Origin: Bacteroidota bacterium
GTDB lineage: Bacteria > Bacteroidota > Bacteroidia > Bacteroidales > PUMT01
Length of the DNA stretch: 6,516 bases
Direction of reading: 5' to 3'
Assembly (NCBI GenBank): GCA_003556985.1
Contig: PWPZ01000009.1
Span: forward strand, 1 to 6,516
Part shown: positions 1 to 5,961 of the stretch, in pieces
Layout: each line of letters starts with the position of its first letter
Numbering within the stretch: the stretch's first letter is position 1
Position numbers and translations under genes: made by a program
The notes under the pieces: generated by a model
Database searches by the model: none
What the model was told of the DNA's origin: nothing
What the model saw: only the letters and a program-made list of their open reading frames with translations

Positions 1-90
1 AGCCACGTCTCCCCTTGCATCCCGGATTATTACGAACCACCTAAACAAAAACAAGATTTTCCCTCTTCAGCCACGTCTCCCCTTGCATCC
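1..90. repeat. 22-bp exact direct repeat flanking the phosphoesterase stop codon
   Basis: Bases 1-22 are identical to bases 69-90, with a 68-bp offset. The right-hand copy is coding and gives the phosphoesterase residues MQGETW and the start of the next codon. The left-hand copy lies 18 bp beyond that gene's stop codon (41-43). The intervening 46 bp are not repeated. On the minus strand the outer copy again carries an ATG (18-20) that would read MQGETW, in a different frame from the upstream gene. The first copy touches the window edge, so its full length is unknown. Confidence 0.85.
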
Positions 91-952
91 TGTATGCTGC
101 CAGTCTGCCGTTACGATAGCAACAGTAATCAATACAGCACAGGTTCGGGGTCTGAAGCTGTGGTTCTTCCCTGAGACAGTAATGACCAATAAAAACCGGC
201 CTTTTTTCTTCGGAATATGGTAAAAACATGTGCTTTTCGCTTTTCTTTACCGGCCGGTCGCGAGAAATTTTATAGTCGCCCATAGCAACATCACTTAAAC
301 GATGACCATCGGGTTGCATCCACCATTTTATACGCATATGATCAACCGGATTCCCCAGAGAGTTTAGCGCTTTTGTGATCTTGTCAAGCCGCAATTCTAT
401 TCCGGTCAAAAGCACACTGATTATCTCGTTCTCTATTGTGCCCTCCCTTGCTGAATTATGCAAAAAAGATTCGGTTATCCGGTTCCCGGGAAGATTGCGT
501 TTCACAAACTTAATCAGTTTCCTGTCCCAGCAGGCATGCACTACCCTGAAATTTTCGAATTCAAGGAACAAAGGAAGTTTTTTCATCCATTCGAGGTATT
601 CTTTCAGTTCTGAAGGATGATTAATAAAAGCCTTGGTGGTGTAGTAAAAAAGACTTCTGTTTGATGAGTTGTGTCTTTTCAGATATCCCCGACCGTAGGA
701 TTTCGTATGATAACATATGAAGTTGTACTCATGATTACCCATCACCGCATAAGCAGCTCTGTTATCAACCATACGCCTGACTATTTTCAGGGTCTGGCGT
801 ACTTTTTTGCCCCGGTTTATAAAGTCTCCGGTAAATATGGCTTTGCGTTCGGGATGGGAGTAATAGCCATTGGTTTTAAGGTATCCCAATTTATCAAGAA
901 GAATTTTCAGGGAATCGGCTTTCCCGTGAATGTCACCAATTATATCGTACAT
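41..952 (-). CDS. PPP-type metallophosphoesterase (ApaH/serine-threonine phosphatase-like)
   Basis: This 303-residue cytoplasmic protein has no signal peptide. It is a predicted two-metal phosphoesterase of the calcineurin-like PPP superfamily, whose members hydrolyse phosphoprotein or dinucleotide-polyphosphate substrates; the substrate cannot be read from sequence. The motifs appear in the expected order: GDIHG (residues 6-10, ligands D7 and H9), GDFINRG (42-48, ligand D43), GNHE (72-75, N73 and H74), VHA (138-140, H139) and GH (256-257). The start is well supported because the first metal motif begins six residues in, as is usual for this family. The second motif has Asn46 where the PPP consensus GDxxDRG has Asp. 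An unusual cluster of cysteines (LCCIDYCC, 271-278) lies near the C-terminus. The gene begins 18 bp after the stop of the barrel-protein gene, without a clear Shine-Dalgarno, so it is probably translated from the same mRNA. The fold is confident; the reaction is not. Confidence 0.88.
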   Translation of the reverse strand: MYDIIGDIHGKADSLKILLDKLGYLKTNGYYSHPERKAIFTGDFINRGKKVRQTLKIVRRMVDNRAAYAVMGNHEYNFICYHTKSYGRGYLKRHNSSNRSLFYYTTKAFINHPSELKEYLEWMKKLPLFLEFENFRVVHACWDRKLIKFVKRNLPGNRITESFLHNSAREGTIENEIISVLLTGIELRLDKITKALNSLGNPVDHMRIKWWMQPDGHRLSDVAMGDYKISRDRPVKKSEKHMFLPYSEEKRPVFIGHYCLREEPQLQTPNLCCIDYCCYRNGRLAAYRMQGETWLKRENLVFV

Positions 953-970
953 ACAGGGATTTACCAGGAA

Positions 971-1645
971 TTAATAGGGGAATAAATGTTGCCTTGACCT
1001 GTTGCGCCTGCTATTGAAGGGATCAGCAAAGGGAGAGTAAAGTCCGTAAGGATTATTGCCTCTGCTAATGCCTACTTCAGCACCAAAGTGAAAGTTGTCA
1101 CTAATCCGGTATTCGAGTCCCATTGACATTCCGTGATTTTTGTATTCCATAAATCCCTGGTTCCTGGCTCCCCGGTTCATCATGGCCTGGCTCAATGAAA
1201 ACATCGGAAGTTGTCCTTCCTCACTGTAAACTGTGCCGGTCATAACAAGATTCTCACTGACGGCATACCTTCCTGATACGAACAAAGAATGATCGGTCAT
1301 TCCCTGAAAAGGGGCAGAGTTATTATTTATAACAAGTGATTGCTGAGGCAGGTTACTGTATCGGTTGAATGAAAAACTTCCGCCGGCAACAATAGTAAAA
1401 TCGGGGCTTAAATCATACTCAAGCCTTGGTGAAATATAATTACCAAGTACATTGGGACCCGATGAAAAAGTTGTGAAACCGGTTCCCATTTCAAGACTGA
1501 ACCGGGTGTTTTCCGGTAACTGGCCGCTCAACAGACCGGCACCACGTGCTGTACCATTATTAAGTAATCCCTGCGCCGTTCCCGGTAGGGAAAGTAAGAC
1601 TACAGCCAGTAAAATGCATAATGTACGAAGTGTTTTCATGATCAT
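971..1645 (-). CDS. Small predicted outer-membrane beta-barrel protein, function unknown
   Basis: This 224-residue protein has a clear Sec signal peptide: a basic start (MIMKTLRT), a hydrophobic core (LCILLAVVLLSL) and a likely cleavage near PGTAQ (residues 21-25). The mature part alternates polar and hydrophobic residues in short strands separated by Gly/Asn-rich turns, for example FSLEMGTGF, YISPRLEYDL, FTIVAGGSFSF, GMSMGLEYRI and FHFGAEVGIS. This is the pattern of a small outer-membrane beta barrel. The C-terminal stretch (SRRNRSRQHLFPY) is basic and ends on an aromatic residue. Either Met1 or Met3 could be the start; Met3 would give a more typical MKT signal peptide. It lies 90 bp downstream of the alarmone synthetase gene with its own promoter candidate between, and 18 bp upstream of the phosphoesterase. 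I do not recognise a named family, so its role is unknown. Confidence 0.8.
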   Translation of the reverse strand: MIMKTLRTLCILLAVVLLSLPGTAQGLLNNGTARGAGLLSGQLPENTRFSLEMGTGFTTFSSGPNVLGNYISPRLEYDLSPDFTIVAGGSFSFNRYSNLPQQSLVINNNSAPFQGMTDHSLFVSGRYAVSENLVMTGTVYSEEGQLPMFSLSQAMMNRGARNQGFMEYKNHGMSMGLEYRISDNFHFGAEVGISRGNNPYGLYSPFADPFNSRRNRSRQHLFPY

Positions 1646-1677
1646 TATAATATATACCCCGGCAACTAAATCTGTTG

Positions 1678-1708
1678 TAAATTTACTTTAAAAGTAACGT
1701 TTATGCAA
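1678..1708 (-). promoter_or_regulatory. Bacteroidota-type promoter candidate for the barrel-phosphoesterase pair
   Basis: On the minus strand a TTG (1706-1708) is followed, after exactly 20 bp, by TAAATTTA (1678-1685). This fits the Bacteroidota sigma-ABfr consensus of TTTG/TTG near -33 and TAnnTTTG near -7, with one mismatch at the last base. Transcription would begin around 1670, about 25 nt before the ATG at 1645. A palindrome sits inside the spacer. The motif is short and the region AT-rich, so a chance match is possible. Confidence 0.45.
1683..1697. promoter_or_regulatory. 15-bp palindrome within the promoter spacer (possible operator)
   Basis: A perfect inverted repeat has arms TTACTTT (1683-1689) and AAAGTAA (1691-1697) around one central A. 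It lies between the putative -33 and -7 elements and overlaps the -7 element by three bases. This is where a dimeric repressor could block RNA polymerase. It is too AT-rich and too tightly closed to be a convincing terminator for the upstream gene. The regulatory role is inference. Confidence 0.35.
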
Positions 1709-1735
1709 GCACTTTATTATAAAAATGGTCGGGCT

Positions 1736-3961
1736 TTAACCATCAAGCCGCATTGCACGGGAAACTACCTTAACCCTGTTGAGCTTGTGTAGCAGCAGAT
1801 CCAGCTGGGATTTATTTTTCACCAGTACTCTTATAATCCCTTCAAAAATTCCGTCTTTCGAATCAATACTAATAGAGCGGAGTACCATTTTAAGGTCTTT
1901 GGAAACCACATCTGATATTTTATTGACAATACCCACCTCATCAGTTCCATAAAGCTTGACCATGACCTGGAATGAGCTGTTTTCAGAAGAATTGGTCCAT
2001 TGGGCCTTCACGATACGGTAGTCATACCTGCTAAGCATTGAAGGTGCATTAGGACAACTGGTACGGTGAATCTTGATTCCCCCGTTAACACTAACAAACC
2101 CAAAAACAGGGTCGCCAAAAACCGGATTGCAGCAGGGAGCCAATTTATATTCAATATAATTCAAATTCTGATCAATAATAAGAATATCGGCAATTTTCTC
2201 CAGTCTGGTATCAAGTTCAGTCGTGCCAGTTTCCACGGAAGTCTCGGTAATACTACCGTTAACAGGCTTTTCACTTTGTTCGAATGAAGCTATCAGCTCC
2301 TTGATGTCGGCAGGATCTATTCGTCCCGATCCGATAAGATAGTAAAAGTCAAAAGAAGTTTTGACCTTAAAATGCTTAAGCATTTTGGTTTTCAACCTGT
2401 CGGGAAATTCTATTTTCCAGTTTTTCAGGCGCCTGTTCAAAAGTTCTTTTCCGGCATCGGCTTCAACCTGCCTGGCTTCTTTTAGACTTTGCTTGATTTT
2501 GGTTCGTGCCTTTGATGTATATACCCAGTTCAGCCAGTCAATTTTTGGATTTTGATTTTTGGATGTCAGGATTGAAACCTGGTCACCGTTTTTCAAAACC
2601 TGCTTTATGGGAACATTTTTACCGTTTACCTTGGCTCCCACGCACTTGCTTCCTAAATCGGTATGGATATCAAAGGCAAAATCAAGGACGGTCGCACCTG
2701 CAGGAAATCGTTTAATGTCGCCGTTGGGTGTAAAAACAAACACCTCTTCGGTATACAGGTTCAATTTAAAATTATCTACAAATTCCAGTGCACTTGCTTC
2801 CTTATTTTCAAGGGATTCCCGGATAAGCATCAGCCAGTCGCCAAATTTTTTGTCAACTCCTTCACCTTTGTATTTCCAGTGGGCAGCCAGACCTCTTTCA
2901 GCAATATCATCCATCCTGCGGGTGCGGATCTGGACTTCTACAAACCTTCCGCCGGGACCAACTACAGTTGTATGCAAAGACTCGTAACCGTTGGATTTGG
3001 GCACCGAAATCCAGTCCCTTAACCTGTTGATATTAGGCTGGTAAAAATCTGTCACAACCGAATATACTCTCCAGCAATCAGCTTTTTCATTTTTAATATC
3101 CGTGTTAAGGATAATACGAACTGCGAAAATGTCGTACACCTCATTAAAATCAGCCTGCTGTTTCTTCATCTTACTCCAGATCGAATGAACTGATTTTGTC
3201 CGGCCCTTAATCTCAAAGTCAAAATCCTGATTTTTCAGCTCTTTCTTAATTGGTTCGGCAAATTCCCGGATAAACCTGTTACGAGCTGCGGTAGAGCTCT
3301 TTAGTTTATCCTGAATATCATTATATATTTCCGGATTTGTAAATTTTAGCGACAGATCTTCCATCTCCGATTTGATGGTGTACAAACCAAGCCGGTGGGC
3401 AAGAGGGGCATAGAGAAAAAATGTTTCAGAGGCAGCCTGAAGTTGCCTTTCGGCGGAAGAATATTCCAGATTACGCATATTTTCCAGCCGGTCGGCAAGT
3501 TTCAGCAGAATCACCCTCACATCGGAAGAAAGGGTCAGTAAAAGCTTTCTGAAATTTTCGGCCTGCAGGGAAGTATTCATTGCAGAGATACCAGACATTT
3601 TGGTTAAACCCTCAACTATATTTCTGACCGGTTTGCCAAAATTATTTTCTATCTCCCAGAAATTATTCTCCTTTTCGGTTACGGTTTCATGAAGCAGGGA
3701 AGCAAGTATGGATGTGGTTCCAAGTCCGATCTCTTCAACCGCCATCCTTGCAACCGCAATCGGATGAAAAATATATGGCTCCCCGGAATCACGCTTTTTA
3801 TCAATATGGGCATTTAGTGCAATATTGAAAGCAGTTCTTATTTTTTTTCTGTCTTCGGGACGTATACAATTTCTGCATACTCTGAGCAATCCCTGATACT
3901 TGTTCAGAATATCCTTCTTTTCCCTCTCAGTCAGATTTTGACTTTCTATTCTTTCCATCAT
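1736..3961 (-). CDS. rel: RelA/SpoT-family (p)ppGpp synthetase with degenerate hydrolase site
   Basis: This full-length 741-residue long RSH protein makes (p)ppGpp from ATP and GDP/GTP during the stringent response. Domains in order: HD hydrolase domain (about 40-200), synthetase (about 240-365), TGS (about 405-466), a helical region (about 485-560), a CC-containing zinc-finger/RIS-type segment (C610-C611, with H632 and C636) and a C-terminal ACT domain (about 664-738). Synthetase signatures are intact: GRTK (253-256), YDIFAVR (276-282), RLRD (313-316), NGYESLHTTV (324-333) and VEVQIRT with E342. RLRD resembles the basic RxKD motif of Rel/SpoT rather than the EFDD of E. coli RelA. In the hydrolase domain R57, H66, H91 and D157 are kept, but the HD motif reads H91-E92 and the catalytic ED pair reads T95-E96. 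Hydrolysis is therefore probably weak or lost. Two ATGs are adjacent at the start (3956-3961), with no obvious Shine-Dalgarno. A TATCTTTA element (3996-4003, minus strand) is a weak -7 candidate. Family assignment is certain; the loss of hydrolase activity is inferred. Confidence 0.97.
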   Translation of the reverse strand: MMERIESQNLTEREKKDILNKYQGLLRVCRNCIRPEDRKKIRTAFNIALNAHIDKKRDSGEPYIFHPIAVARMAVEEIGLGTTSILASLLHETVTEKENNFWEIENNFGKPVRNIVEGLTKMSGISAMNTSLQAENFRKLLLTLSSDVRVILLKLADRLENMRNLEYSSAERQLQAASETFFLYAPLAHRLGLYTIKSEMEDLSLKFTNPEIYNDIQDKLKSSTAARNRFIREFAEPIKKELKNQDFDFEIKGRTKSVHSIWSKMKKQQADFNEVYDIFAVRIILNTDIKNEKADCWRVYSVVTDFYQPNINRLRDWISVPKSNGYESLHTTVVGPGGRFVEVQIRTRRMDDIAERGLAAHWKYKGEGVDKKFGDWLMLIRESLENKEASALEFVDNFKLNLYTEEVFVFTPNGDIKRFPAGATVLDFAFDIHTDLGSKCVGAKVNGKNVPIKQVLKNGDQVSILTSKNQNPKIDWLNWVYTSKARTKIKQSLKEARQVEADAGKELLNRRLKNWKIEFPDRLKTKMLKHFKVKTSFDFYYLIGSGRIDPADIKELIASFEQSEKPVNGSITETSVETGTTELDTRLEKIADILIIDQNLNYIEYKLAPCCNPVFGDPVFGFVSVNGGIKIHRTSCPNAPSMLSRYDYRIVKAQWTNSSENSSFQVMVKLYGTDEVGIVNKISDVVSKDLKMVLRSISIDSKDGIFEGIIRVLVKNKSQLDLLLHKLNRVKVVSRAMRLDG

Positions 3962-4070
3962 TTCGTAACTAATGCCTGATTAAATAACAACGCTATAAAG
4001 ATATAAATCAATATCTGTAATGATGCAAAAACAAAACCAGGAAAGAATAAAAAATGTCTACATAGCTGAG

Positions 4071-4134
4071 CATGTCAGGGCAAAGATCCCGGAATATTAC
4101 ACTCCAGGGCATACAATGACACATGTCAGGGCAA
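4071..4134. repeat. 13-bp direct repeat, 51 bp apart, upstream of rel
   Basis: CATGTCAGGGCAA occurs at 4071-4083 and again, exactly, at 4122-4134. The 51-bp offset is a multiple of three, and both copies read HVRA in the plus-strand frame that starts at 4020. The offset is also close to five helical turns, so paired protein-binding sites are possible. The copies lie about 110 and 160 bp upstream of the rel start codon. Confidence 0.6.
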
Positions 4135-4182
4135 TACCTCACCAGGTCATTAAGAAGCCAGGTGATCAACCACGTATGCCTG

Positions 4183-4197
4183 CAAGGCAAGGCAAGG
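4183..4197. repeat. CAAGG pentamer, three tandem copies
   Basis: Three exact tandem CAAGG units are followed by a related CAGGG. This is a short low-complexity run in the GC-richer middle of the spacer. It may be a small slippage tract; no function is apparent. Confidence 0.6.
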
Positions 4198-4251
4198 CAG
4201 GGCCACGCCAGACCGTGACCGCGCCCGATTTGCCCTAATTGCCAATCAGAC

Positions 4252-4281
4252 AAAAAAATAATCCCCCGGGGAGGGGGATTA
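4252..4281 (-). terminator. Strong intrinsic terminator of the DUF6588-like gene
   Basis: On the minus strand a perfect 9-bp stem TAATCCCCC/GGGGGATTA (4273-4281 with 4259-4267) with a 5-nt loop is followed at once by seven T residues (4252-4258). It begins 28 nt after the stop codon of the gene at 4310-5425. This is a textbook rho-independent terminator and separates that gene from rel. The plus strand has no matching T-run, so it acts in one direction. Confidence 0.9.
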
Positions 4282-4309
4282 AATTAAATATCGGCAAAAA
4301 ACAGATGAT

Positions 4310-5425
4310 TTACCGGAAACTAATACCCAGTCCGGCGGAAACAACAGAGTAATGTGCATAAGTATAGTCAAAATGGATATGGACAACCGCAAGCTTAAAC
4401 TTTCCTCCAACGGTTACCCGCGGCTGCGCACCTTTATAATCACCGCCAAGGGTGAAATCTACAGGATCTTTTAGTGCAGATTCATCGGTAACCTCAATGA
4501 TAGAAGGATCCTGAGTATTAACCGTTGGAACAGGATACCACCCCGTCATTTTGAGATTTGTAGTTGTTGAATTAATGCCAAATCCCGCATATGCCGTAAA
4601 AAAGGGAATATCAGCAGAGGCAACTAAATTAAAAGTAAAACTTCCTACACCGAAATCAATCTTCTGGTTATCAAAGCTGACCATTTCAGTGTTGTCCTGG
4701 GCCGGACGGTTATTTCCGTCTCTTATATCTTCGGGCAGGAAATTTATATCTGCCCCGGTGTAAAACTTCGTATAACCACCCATAACCGAAAGATTAAAAA
4801 CGGGCACTCTTTTCAGTACTGGAATCCATTGCTTCACACTATGCTTGACGCCAATACCCCAAAGCCCCATATTTCCAGCATCTCCCAGTTTTACTTCAGG
4901 GGTATACCTGAATATTATATCCGTTCCAAGCGGAACACCAACACCCAGCTGTAATGCAGGGGCAGGTATAAAGCCTAAGCCCGTCCCCTGCGGAAGGGTG
5001 TATTCGGCAAGCACGATTTCCTGATCATTTACAGATTGGGTATACCTGATCGAGGGCCGGGGTTCCCCGGAAGAGCCCGAAAAAGTTGGTGCCACTGCTC
5101 CTTCTGCATATTGGGCAGCCTGACTGAGTTGCAGGTCATCAAGATTAAAATATTTTGCTTCATCGGGAACAAAAGCGACATTTAATGAGAATGTCAAATC
5201 AAAGCCGGGAAATCTATGAGGTCTGGCAGTATTGTACCAGCCGGCATTAAGTGAGGTTCCAAAAGCTTTTGGAAACGGAGCAAGATAAGCCTCCAGAAGC
5301 TTCCCGCCATCTTCTGCCCCACCCGTCAGCAACCTGCCCATATCAGTAAGCTGGGCTGAAGAGTTAAAGACAGAAAAAGTTAAAATAATCGCCATAAGGC
5401 TGGTTTTCAATGGTAAATTTTTCAT
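4310..5425 (-). CDS. Exported outer-membrane-type protein, DUF6588-like
   Basis: This 371-residue protein has a signal peptide (MKNLPLKTSLMAIILTFSVFNSSA) with likely cleavage near residues 24-25. The mature region opens with GRLLTGGAEDGGKLLEAYL and a motif around residues 58-76 (GTSLNAGWYNTARPH followed by FPGFDLTFS). Together these recall the Bacteroidota DUF6588 family; I make that link from memory of the family and cannot test it here. The rest is rich in alternating beta-strand segments (IIFRYTPEVKL, FNLSVMGGYTKF, FTFNLVASADI, PRVTVGGKFKL, VVHIHFDYTYAHYS). It ends GLGISFR, with Phe as the penultimate residue, close to a typical outer-membrane barrel end. The start fits the signal peptide, and the next upstream sequence is AT-rich and non-coding. 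It appears monocistronic, ending at a strong terminator and preceded by a long gene-free region. Molecular function is unknown. Confidence 0.85.
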   Translation of the reverse strand: MKNLPLKTSLMAIILTFSVFNSSAQLTDMGRLLTGGAEDGGKLLEAYLAPFPKAFGTSLNAGWYNTARPHRFPGFDLTFSLNVAFVPDEAKYFNLDDLQLSQAAQYAEGAVAPTFSGSSGEPRPSIRYTQSVNDQEIVLAEYTLPQGTGLGFIPAPALQLGVGVPLGTDIIFRYTPEVKLGDAGNMGLWGIGVKHSVKQWIPVLKRVPVFNLSVMGGYTKFYTGADINFLPEDIRDGNNRPAQDNTEMVSFDNQKIDFGVGSFTFNLVASADIPFFTAYAGFGINSTTTNLKMTGWYPVPTVNTQDPSIIEVTDESALKDPVDFTLGGDYKGAQPRVTVGGKFKLAVVHIHFDYTYAHYSVVSAGLGISFR

Positions 5426-5713
5426 ATCAATAAATTATAGTTTTCGCACTTATTATTTTTATTTGACCACAGCAATGCATTCGCATTCAGCATTTTAGCC
5501 TCATAGAACCCCAATGATTTAGTTCATTTCTTCTTGTGTTGCAATCGGCAAGGGGACTTCATTCGTATACCCTTTAGTTAATGTCCATATTTACAGTTTT
5601 TCGATATTGTATTTACGCACAAAAGTCAGTATTAGTTATCAATTTTCATACATAAATGCAAAAAAAATTTCATCTGGATTATTTAATGCGCATTTAGAAA
5701 TTTTGTTTATCTT

Positions 5714-5739
5714 GAAAAACCACGTCCCCTGGGCGTGGT
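5714..5739 (-). terminator. Possible intrinsic terminator of the T9SS-tail gene
   Basis: On the minus strand the arms ACCACG and CGTGGT (5734-5739 with 5719-5724) form a 6-bp stem around a 9-nt loop with extra C/G pairing potential. The final T of the stem runs into TTTTC. The arrangement resembles a rho-independent terminator, but it lies about 208 nt beyond the stop codon at 5947, and the T-run is short. Confidence 0.4.
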
Positions 5740-5860
5740 GATGGACTGGCGTGCCTTTGCCCCAAAAGGCATGCGTGATAAAAAATTCGCGGTGCGTAGC
5801 AAAAATCGGGCTTAAACCACTTCTGGTGGTGGATAGTCCGATTATGGCGAAGTTTTTTTT
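5719..5860. other. Cluster of inverted repeats, possible structured RNA or decayed repeat element
   Basis: Three hairpins follow one another. The first is ACCACG/CGTGGT (5719-5724 with 5734-5739). The second has arms 5749-5758 and 5765-5774, a 10-bp stem including one G-U pair on the plus strand, around a 6-nt loop. The third is AATCGG/CCGATT (5804-5809 with 5838-5843), enclosing an inner ACCAC/GTGGT stem (5816-5820 with 5826-5830). A T8 run (5853-5860) follows on the plus strand. The G-U pair and the T-run favour plus-strand transcription, whereas the first hairpin also looks like a minus-strand terminator. The island is GC-richer than its flanks. I do not recognise an RNA family. Confidence 0.4.
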
Positions 5861-5897
5861 GATGAATATCAAGTACTTGTTATATTGGGAAGGGGCA

Positions 5898-5961
5898 TTT
5901 ATCGTTTTATTGTTTTATTGTTTTATCCTTTTATCCTTCTATCCTTTTATCGTTTGATCAT
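5898..5961. repeat. Octamer tandem array (consensus TTTATCST), about 8 units
   Basis: Seven consecutive 8-bp units run from 5898 to 5953: TTTATCGT, TTTATTGT, TTTATTGT, TTTATCCT, TTTATCCT, TCTATCCT and TTTATCGT. A decayed eighth (TTGATCAT) ends at 5961. The unit of eight is not a multiple of three. The array overlaps the last codons of the T9SS-tail gene: its stop codon (5947-5949) is part of unit seven. Most of the array is therefore in the 3' untranslated region. Confidence 0.85.

Larger units (their letters stand above)
3962..4309. other. Intergenic spacer upstream of rel, no confident gene
   Basis: This 348-bp stretch separates the rel start from the stop codon of the upstream gene. The part next to rel is AT-rich and probably carries its promoter and leader. 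The middle (about 4070-4240) is GC-richer and holds a 13-bp direct repeat and a pentamer run. The right end holds the terminator of the upstream gene. A 72-codon plus-strand frame (4020-4238) and an 81-codon minus-strand frame (4008-4253) overlap here. Neither has a ribosome binding site or recognisable protein character, so I do not call them genes. Confidence 0.6.
5426..5946. other. 521-bp intergenic region with hairpins and an octamer array
   Basis: No convincing gene lies between the DUF6588-like gene and the T9SS-tail gene. The left part (5426-5718) is AT-rich and should contain the promoter of the DUF6588-like gene, but I could not find a well-spaced TTG/TAnnTTTG pair. The middle (about 5719-5860) is clearly GC-richer and full of inverted repeats. 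The right part (5898-5961) is a tandem octamer array. A 77-codon minus-strand frame (5639-5872) crosses the hairpins; it starts just beyond a T8 run and reads like translated structured DNA rather than a protein. Confidence 0.6.

Noticed and set aside
3996..4028. Promoter for rel built from TATCTTTA and an upstream TTG
   Set aside because: The spacing is 23 bp, longer than the usual 19-21, and the area is AT-rich. It is mentioned in the rel entry but is too weak to list separately.
4020..4238. 72-codon plus-strand open frame divergent from rel
   Set aside because: It has no ribosome binding site, its sequence looks like low-complexity translation with a Pro/Arg/Gly-rich end, and it overlaps a minus-strand frame of similar length. 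I left it as non-coding, although its in-frame HVRA repeat is noted.
4008..4253. 81-codon minus-strand open frame between the terminator and rel
   Set aside because: It is Cys/Trp/Leu-rich with no recognisable domain, starts next to the terminator T-run and overlaps the likely rel promoter. It is probably chance.
5719..5730. Relationship between the left-edge 22-bp repeat and the first hairpin
   Set aside because: Both contain CCACGTC followed by CCCT, but the match needs a gap and extends no further, so it is not enough to call them copies of one element.
5639..5872. 77-codon minus-strand open frame across the hairpin cluster
   Set aside because: Its central residues are dictated by the inverted repeats, it has no clear ribosome binding site, and its ends are AT-rich low complexity. 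A decayed or repeat-derived frame is possible but unsupported.
5898..5961. CRISPR array
   Set aside because: The repeats are 8 bp and directly abutting, without spacers. This is a microsatellite-like tandem array.
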